A stretch of DNA of 12,701 bases, taken from positions 1 through 12,701 of the forward strand of contig JANYKY010000360.1 of the NCBI GenBank assembly GCA_025357975.1. Reading direction: 5' to 3'. The DNA is from Gemmatimonadaceae bacterium (GTDB taxonomy: Bacteria; Gemmatimonadota; Gemmatimonadetes; Gemmatimonadales; Gemmatimonadaceae). Under the pieces are notes generated by a model that was given only the letters and a program-made list of their open reading frames with translations, had not been told where the DNA came from and made no database searches. Position 1 is the stretch's first letter, and every line of letters begins with the position of its first letter. The position numbers and the translations under genes were made by a program. Positions 7,433 through 12,701 of this stretch are shown here, piece by piece.

Positions 7433-10030
7433 CTAGAAACGATAGTTGACTCGTGCCAGGACAAGGCGTCCAAGAATCGGCGCCTGATAGAATTCAGAGT
7501 GGCGCTTGTCTGTGAAGTTCTGCACGGTCAGGGTAAACCGCGCGCCGCTCGAACCGGGAATTGCTGCGCCCGCTTCAATATCGCCGACGCTGAAGCCATC
7601 GACGTTACCGTTCCATACCCCGTCCACCATTCTGAACCCGCCTACATATCGGCCACGCAATTCAACTGACGCGTCGTGCACACTGGTATGAGCACGTCCC
7701 GACAACAACGCCTTGTTGCGCGGAGTGTTGGTGGACAGGTCTGTATCGCCAGGGCGCGTTGCCGGAAACAGGTTATCGCTCACGTACGAGTACGATCCAC
7801 TAAATGAAAAATTGTCATTGGCGAAGTACTCCGCGGACAAATCGGCTCCCCACAATTTCACGTCACCCACGTTGTGATACGTGAGAAGAATGTCGCTGCC
7901 GCCGAAGGCTCCAGTGGGACCGATAGTGGCGACGGGAATGCCCGGCGCTTTCGCGTTGCCATCCACTCCACCAATTGCCGCTGCCAGCGCACCCGCCTGC
8001 GCCGCCGGTAAAAAGCGGCCAAGATACGCTGCAAGTGACGGCGTTGAGAAAAAAACGTTGGGTGTCGCGACAGCAAGCGGAGTGACGAAGTTTTTTCTCT
8101 GAGTGGCGTATACCGATCCGTCGAATACCAGTTGTTGACCCACGAGCCCCTTGTAACCCGCTTCAAAAGAGTTTGTCGTCGTTGGCAACAGACGCGGGAT
8201 GTCGTTTACTGTGCCGCTGGCGGCCACGAACGATCCGTTTCTCAAGTCGAGCGAACGAAGCACGGTACTCACGTCCGAGGCCTTCGGTGCTGGCAGGCCC
8301 GAAATATCAACGCCGCCTGCTTTCAGTATCTGCACTACCGCTGGCCACAGAAGTGTCGCGTCGACCGGGAGTTTTTGGCCCGGCGCAAACGGCGACGACA
8401 TGCACAACCCGCCGCAGTCCCGCGCAAAATGAAAACCGTTCCTCGGCACACCCACCGCCCTGATCGTGAACGGAAGCGGATTGAGCGATGCCGCTACGAC
8501 GTCGAGAAAAAGATTTCCGGGAGTGGGAGTCGAGAACGCACGGTTGTAGCTTAACCGAAAACGCTGGCCATCATAAGGAGTGAACACAATTCCCAGGCGC
8601 GGCGAAAATACAACGCCGCGGATTCGGTTGTTGTCATCGACCCGCGCCGCACCAACGAGCTGCAGCTTCGGCGACAGCTTTGTTGAAGACTGAGCAAACA
8701 CTCCAGCCTCGATCGAGCTGTCATCATTCTCGTTACGTCCGTACACTGTTCCTTCGGTCCGCGGATTCGTGCGCTGGACGTCCACGCCGTAAGTCAGGTT
8801 TGTCCTGCTGAAGTCAAAGCCGTTCTGAATCTGTGCGGCAACAACGTTCGAGTGATCGATCGCCGTCTGGCGAGTCTGGAGATTGACGGTCGCGCCCGAT
8901 GGGCTGTTGGCGGAGTTGACGTACACCTGCGCGAAGAGCGCTCCACTGCTGAACCGGAGCTGCGCAAAATCGGCTCGTGAATGATCGAGCTGGTAGGTGC
9001 CGATCGTAGTGTAGTCCACATTTCGAAGCGCTTCGGTGGTTCCGACGGTGAGCACACCGACAGCAGCAGGAGTAAACCGATAGTCTGCGCGGAACTCGGC
9101 GTTGACGCGCTCGGCGACAGGATTGCGAGCCTGGATCTCAGATGGCTGTGGCAGGGCCTCCCACTCGCGGCCGCGAAAGTAAGTCCCCGAAAACTTGTAC
9201 GCGAGCTTGTCGTTCACCACTGCCGCATAACGACCTGTTCCTTCGAACAACGACCTGTCACCTCCGGTCAGGCTGAGGCTGGTTCCGGCTGAATTGAATG
9301 GAGACTTGGTGATGAAATGCACGACTCCATCCGCGGCATTTGAACCGTAGAGCGCCGATGCAGGACCACGGATGACTTCAACCCGGTCAAGGTCATCGCC
9401 GTTGGGAGTCAGGAAATACGAGAGCGATGCGCGCACCGATGGCAGCGCGGCGTTCCGGTAGTCGGACAGCAGAAGCAACGATGGCCCAAACGTTCCATTG
9501 AAGCCGCGACCCACCATCTGCCTGCCTTCGAGTCCCTGGACTGCAACATCCACTCCGGGCGTGGACATTACGTAATCGAGCGGGCTGGTTGCGATTTTTC
9601 TTTGAATCGCTGCTTCGTCGACGACATTGACCGCACCCGCAACGTCGAGAACTCTTTCCGCATGCCGGCCCGCCGACACGATGACCTTGTTCAGCTCGAC
9701 CGTCTGAATTCCGAGATCCGTGTCCAGCGTTCTGTCGCCAGCCGCGCCAACCTGCACAGCTTCGATGCGGCGTTGCGAGTACCCGGGGAGTCGGAAGACG
9801 ACAGAGTATTCGCCTGGAGGAAGCTTGATTCGGTAGAATCCGCTCTCATTGGTTTGAGCTTCCCCGCTGATCGTCGGGCCGGTCAGCGCATAGACGTGAA
9901 CGGCTGGAAGGCCCTGGCCTCCGCTCTTGACCGTGCCAGCGATCGAGCCAGACTGGGCATATACGGTGGTAAGCGGCGCCAAAAACAACAGCCCAAGAAA
10001 CATGATATGCCGTGAGCTGCAGCGATTCAT
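7433..10030 (-). CDS. TonB-dependent outer-membrane receptor with N-terminal carboxypeptidase-regulatory-like domain
   Basis: This 865-residue protein is an outer-membrane active transporter energised by TonB. A signal peptide covers 1-25 (cleavage after VYA). Residues about 27-112 form a carboxypeptidase-D regulatory-like Ig domain (GSIAGTVKSGGQGLPAVHVY, then YRIKLPPGEYSVVFRLPGY). The plug follows at about 127-242 and includes the diagnostic DRVEVIRGPASALYGSNA (215-232). The rest is the 22-strand barrel, with TNSFEAGYKG (619-628) and a terminal aromatic residue (VNYRF) as expected for BAM recognition. There is no STN domain, so it is not a classical FecA-type transducer. Two long insertions, about 510-612 and 650-720, are probably extracellular loops; the first holds Cys539 and Cys543. 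The cargo cannot be told; siderophore, cobalamin, sugar and peptide are all possible. It is the first gene of a unit with the kinase at 4718-7420 and has a likely sigma70-type promoter at 10061-10089. Confidence 0.95.
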   Translation of the reverse strand: MNRCSSRHIMFLGLLFLAPLTTVYAQSGSIAGTVKSGGQGLPAVHVYALTGPTISGEAQTNESGFYRIKLPPGEYSVVFRLPGYSQRRIEAVQVGAAGDRTLDTDLGIQTVELNKVIVSAGRHAERVLDVAGAVNVVDEAAIQRKIATSPLDYVMSTPGVDVAVQGLEGRQMVGRGFNGTFGPSLLLLSDYRNAALPSVRASLSYFLTPNGDDLDRVEVIRGPASALYGSNAADGVVHFITKSPFNSAGTSLSLTGGDRSLFEGTGRYAAVVNDKLAYKFSGTYFRGREWEALPQPSEIQARNPVAERVNAEFRADYRFTPAAVGVLTVGTTEALRNVDYTTIGTYQLDHSRADFAQLRFSSGALFAQVYVNSANSPSGATVNLQTRQTAIDHSNVVAAQIQNGFDFSRTNLTYGVDVQRTNPRTEGTVYGRNENDDSSIEAGVFAQSSTKLSPKLQLVGAARVDDNNRIRGVVFSPRLGIVFTPYDGQRFRLSYNRAFSTPTPGNLFLDVVAASLNPLPFTIRAVGVPRNGFHFARDCGGLCMSSPFAPGQKLPVDATLLWPAVVQILKAGGVDISGLPAPKASDVSTVLRSLDLRNGSFVAASGTVNDIPRLLPTTTNSFEAGYKGLVGQQLVFDGSVYATQRKNFVTPLAVATPNVFFSTPSLAAYLGRFLPAAQAGALAAAIGGVDGNAKAPGIPVATIGPTGAFGGSDILLTYHNVGDVKLWGADLSAEYFANDNFSFSGSYSYVSDNLFPATRPGDTDLSTNTPRNKALLSGRAHTSVHDASVELRGRYVGGFRMVDGVWNGNVDGFSVGDIEAGAAIPGSSGARFTLTVQNFTDKRHSEFYQAPILGRLVLARVNYRF

Positions 10031-10060
10031 CGCGCCGATTCCATTCGAAGAGTAGCGACC

Positions 10061-10089
10061 ATATTAGGTGCGCTTGGTCACTCGGTCAA
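10061..10089 (-). promoter_or_regulatory. Sigma70-type promoter for the TonB receptor-kinase unit
   Basis: Read on the minus strand, TTGACC (10089-10084) and TAATAT (10066-10061) are separated by exactly 17 bases. They match the -35 and -10 consensus at 5/6 and 4/6 positions. Transcription would begin near 10054, giving a leader of about 23 bases before the receptor ATG at 10030. The -35 is part of a direct repeat (GGTCA at 10076-10080 and 10084-10088 on the plus strand), which could be coincidence or a regulator site. Confidence 0.6.
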
Positions 10090-10129
10090 TCAACGGCACT
10101 CTTATCGCCTTAGCTGAACACATTGTTTC

Positions 10130-10157
10130 GTTGCATATTTCCCGACCGAACTGCAAC
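10130..10157. repeat. Inverted repeat upstream of the kinase-STAND gene (possible operator)
   Basis: GTTGCA (10130-10135) and TGCAAC (10152-10157) are perfect inverted copies with a 16-base spacer, so their centres are 22 bases (about two helical turns) apart. The left arm overlaps a weak -10-like CATATT (10134-10139), which would start transcription about 44 bases before the ATG at 10190. No convincing -35 accompanies it. Dyad spacing suits a dimeric regulator, but a 6-base match can arise by chance. Confidence 0.3.
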
Positions 10158-10189
10158 CTGAATGTGACTGGCCTGCCAAACGCCACACG

Positions 10190-12701
10190 ATGACGACCTT
10201 CGCGCCCGGCGCCCGGCTTGGCCCCTATGAAATCGAATCGGCCCTCGGTGCTGGCGGCATGGGCATCGTATACGGCGCGCGCGACACACGCCTGGGGCGG
10301 CGCGTTGCAATCAAGGTTTTATCAGCAGAGCTCACGAAAGATGAGACTGCTCAACGACGATTCCTCAAAGAGGCTCGCACTGCGTCGGCGCTCGACCATC
10401 CCAACATCTGCACAATTCACGACATCGGAGAAACGTCGGATGGCCTGACGTACCTGGTGATGGCCCATTACGATGGTCACGCGCTTGTTGACCGGATCGA
10501 TAGTCATGGACTTCCCGTAGACGAGGCCATCGGCATCCTGATCCAGTTGCTGGCCGGACTCACTCGCGCACATAAAGCGGGCATTGTGCATCGGGACATC
10601 AAGCCGGCAAACATCATGATCACGCCGGATGGAACTCTCAAGATTCTCGACTTCGGTGTTGCCATGCTTAGCGGACCGCACCCCGTAACCGAAGTCAGCG
10701 ACGGACTATTTGCGGGAACCGTGGCCTACATGTCGCCCGAACAGGCCACCGGAATCACTCCTGACTTCCGCGCCGATCTCTGGGCAGCCGGCGTAGTTCT
10801 GTACGAGATGGTCGCGGGCACAAGACCGTTCACCGGCGGCAATCTTCTGGCGCTCGCGCATTCCATACGCAATGCCGACGTACCGGCCCTGTCGGGAGAG
10901 GCCGCCGTTCTCAATGGAGTCGTCGGGCGCGCTCTGATGAAGGAACCCGAGGAACGTTTCCAGAGCGGTGAAGAATTCGCACAGGAACTAAAAGCAATAA
11001 GGTTTGCTGAAGAAGGGTTCGTTCCAGCTAACCTGCCCGTTTCAGAATTCGCCAGAGTCGCGCGAAACACGTCCAGTGCTCCCCCCATCTCGAGCGCCCC
11101 GACATCTGGTGGCGAGCGGCGCACCAACCTCCCACGTACGCTTCCAACTCTCATTGGGCGCGATGAAACAGTGGCACGAGTGACCGCGGCCCTTCACGAC
11201 CATGCGCTCATCACGCTCGCGGGGTTTGGAGGCGTCGGAAAGACGCGACTTGCCCAGCAAGTCGGCGCAGACGTAACCACGGGTTTCAGGGATGGCGTCT
11301 GGTTTGTCGATCTCGCCGGCCTCACCGCCGAGAGCGAAGTGCTCCCCACCGTCGCACGCGCCCTGGGAATTCGGGAGCATGCGAGTGAAAACCTGGCGAT
11401 TACGCTCACCGCCACACTTCGCGATCGTGAGATGCTGCTGATTCTCGACAACTGCGAGCGACTTACCGAGGCTGTCGCGTCATTTGTGGAGAACCTCGTT
11501 TCCAACGCTTCAGGCATACGATTGCTCGCGACCACTCGCTCGCCCCTCGGTGTTTACGGCGAGCATATCATCCGCGTCGAGGGACTCGACGAGATTGCCG
11601 CAATCGCGCTCTTCGAGGAACGCGCTGCACAAACTGGAGCCGGCAAATCGGCCGATCGCCGCATTCTTGCTGAGCTGTGTCGCAGGCTCGACTATTTGCC
11701 GTTGGCAATCGAGCTGGCTGCGGCACGAGCGAGGTCACTTACCCCCAGGGAAATACTCGCGCGGGTGAACGAGCGCCTCGGACTGCTGAAAGCGACGGAC
11801 CGGCGCGCTGCTCGTCATCAGACGCTCGATGCAACAGTTGAATGGTCGTATGACCTCCTCGAGGAATCAGAACAGAAACTGCTGAACCGGCTTTCAGTAT
11901 TTGTTGGTTCCTTCAACCTTGCCGCAGTTGAACGAGTCTGCAGTGGCGACGGGATCGAAACATTCGACGTGGTTGACCTTCTCGATCGCCTCGTCGACAA
12001 GTCGCTCGTGCTGGCAACGGTCACCCGGGATGTGATGCGGTTCCGGATAATGGATGCAGTTTGCGAATTCGCGTCGAGCCGGCTCGCCGTGGCTGGCGAG
12101 ACAGAGGCGCTAATCGACAGTCACGTTCGCTATTTCTCAACACAGGCGCAGTCGCTCGGAGACCGAATTCGTGGAGCAGACACGCGCAAGGCATCGGCGG
12201 CACTTCTTTCCGACATCGAAAACCTCAATGCCGCGATGGACAGGCTTGGCAAGCGCGGACGTCACACCGAGAAAGCCCGGCTCGTAGCGGGACTCGACCT
12301 GTTCTGGCAGACAGGTGCGCCGAGCGCGGGGAGATTACGCTACGAAGAGCTTGTAGCAGTGATCGATGAAATCGAGATCGAAACGCGCCTGTCGACCCTT
12401 GTTGAAGCAGCTTCATTCTTCAGCACTCTCGGATTTGCCCGAACGTCGCTCGATCTGCTCGATCGCGCGGCTTCCGCGGCGAAGGAAAATGGAATCGAGC
12501 TCCCTCCTTACTTCTATTATGTCGGTGCAACCGTAGCAGAAATGGACGGCCGCGTTGCCGATGTTCTTGCCTTGTGCGACGAAGGGGAAAGGTGTCTCGG
12601 GGACGGTGACGAGTTCGTTGAACTAAGCCTCCGAACGAGGAAGCTCACGTCGATCGCCGCAAGCGATCGCTCGGCCGCACTCGTCCACGCACAGACGTCA
12701 C
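10190..12701 (+). CDS. Soluble Ser/Thr protein kinase fused to a STAND (AfsR/LuxR-type) NTPase, 3'-truncated
   Basis: The frame is open from the ATG at 10190 to the window end (837 residues, no stop). Residues about 11-270 are a complete Hanks-type kinase: GAGGMGIV loop at 20-27, Lys42, HRD at 134-136, Asn141, DFG at 154-156 and SPE at 182-184. After a Ser/Pro-rich linker (about 290-315) comes a STAND NTPase of the type found in AfsR, LuxR-LAL and PknK proteins. It has IGRDETVARV (322-331), Walker A GFGGVGKT (345-352), Walker B LLILDNCE (416-423), LLATTR (445-450), LPLAIELAAAR (503-513) and HQTLDATVEWSYDLL (543-557). Residues from about 640 on are helical and probably begin a TPR-like sensor array. 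I see no membrane span, so it should be cytosolic. Mycobacterial PknK has a comparable kinase plus ATPase plus helical-repeat plan. No upstream in-frame start is available and no Shine-Dalgarno is clear. Signal and target are unknown. Confidence 0.92.
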   Translation, partial: MTTFAPGARLGPYEIESALGAGGMGIVYGARDTRLGRRVAIKVLSAELTKDETAQRRFLKEARTASALDHPNICTIHDIGETSDGLTYLVMAHYDGHALVDRIDSHGLPVDEAIGILIQLLAGLTRAHKAGIVHRDIKPANIMITPDGTLKILDFGVAMLSGPHPVTEVSDGLFAGTVAYMSPEQATGITPDFRADLWAAGVVLYEMVAGTRPFTGGNLLALAHSIRNADVPALSGEAAVLNGVVGRALMKEPEERFQSGEEFAQELKAIRFAEEGFVPANLPVSEFARVARNTSSAPPISSAPTSGGERRTNLPRTLPTLIGRDETVARVTAALHDHALITLAGFGGVGKTRLAQQVGADVTTGFRDGVWFVDLAGLTAESEVLPTVARALGIREHASENLAITLTATLRDREMLLILDNCERLTEAVASFVENLVSNASGIRLLATTRSPLGVYGEHIIRVEGLDEIAAIALFEERAAQTGAGKSADRRILAELCRRLDYLPLAIELAAARARSLTPREILARVNERLGLLKATDRRAARHQTLDATVEWSYDLLEESEQKLLNRLSVFVGSFNLAAVERVCSGDGIETFDVVDLLDRLVDKSLVLATVTRDVMRFRIMDAVCEFASSRLAVAGETEALIDSHVRYFSTQAQSLGDRIRGADTRKASAALLSDIENLNAAMDRLGKRGRHTEKARLVAGLDLFWQTGAPSAGRLRYEELVAVIDEIEIETRLSTLVEAASFFSTLGFARTSLDLLDRAASAAKENGIELPPYFYYVGATVAEMDGRVADVLALCDEGERCLGDGDEFVELSLRTRKLTSIAASDRSAALVHAQTS

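Noticed and set aside
6689..7669. A 326-codon plus-strand open frame across the junction of the receptor and kinase genes
   Set aside because: It lies antisense to two well-supported genes, crosses both, has Arg/Cys/His-rich composition without domain motifs, and is explained by GC-rich codon structure.
10726..11154. A 142-codon minus-strand open frame inside the kinase-STAND gene
   Set aside because: It is antisense to the kinase activation segment and the linker, and it lacks motifs of its own.

Overview
The window looks like chromosomal DNA from a GC-rich, diderm soil-type bacterium, most likely Gemmatimonadota. It encodes a TonB-dependent outer-membrane receptor, a lipoprotein and a signal-peptide-bearing enzyme, so the cell has a periplasm and an outer membrane. 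Two of its three eukaryotic-like Ser/Thr kinases have the N-terminal signatures (RYRIERELGAGGMATVYLAE and YRLDRELGGGGMSRVFVAHE) that I associate with the expanded kinase families of that phylum. The phylum call is inference from memory of these families; Acidobacteriota or a related group is the main alternative. I see no mobile elements, CRISPR arrays, tRNA or rRNA.

Layout. Positions 1-582 (+) hold the C-terminal part of an aldo/keto reductase closely resembling E. coli YdbC/PdxI, cut by the window start. Positions 690-4708 (+) hold a tight three-gene unit: a SnoaL/NTF2-like lipoprotein, a transmembrane Ser/Thr kinase with a C-terminal PD40 beta-propeller, and an exported RNase Z-like metallo-beta-lactamase-fold hydrolase whose start overlaps the kinase stop (ATGA). 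Positions 10030-4718 (-) hold a two-gene unit: a TonB-dependent receptor followed 12 bases later by a second transmembrane PD40 kinase. This unit converges on the MBL gene with only 9 bases between stop codons. A 159-base divergent intergenic region (10031-10189) carries a good sigma70-like promoter for the receptor. From 10190 (+) to the window end runs a third kinase, soluble, fused to a STAND-type NTPase module and a helical, probably TPR-like, tail; it has no stop inside the window.

How the genes may work together. Two receptor-like kinases, each with a cytoplasmic kinase domain, one membrane span and a predicted periplasmic propeller, are each co-transcribed with cell-envelope proteins. 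One partners a lipoprotein and an exported hydrolase; the other partners an outer-membrane importer. The simplest reading is a signalling locus that senses something in the envelope and relays it by Ser/Thr phosphorylation. The soluble kinase-STAND protein is a separate, intracellular signalling or surveillance protein next door. No substrate, ligand or phosphorylation target can be named from sequence alone.
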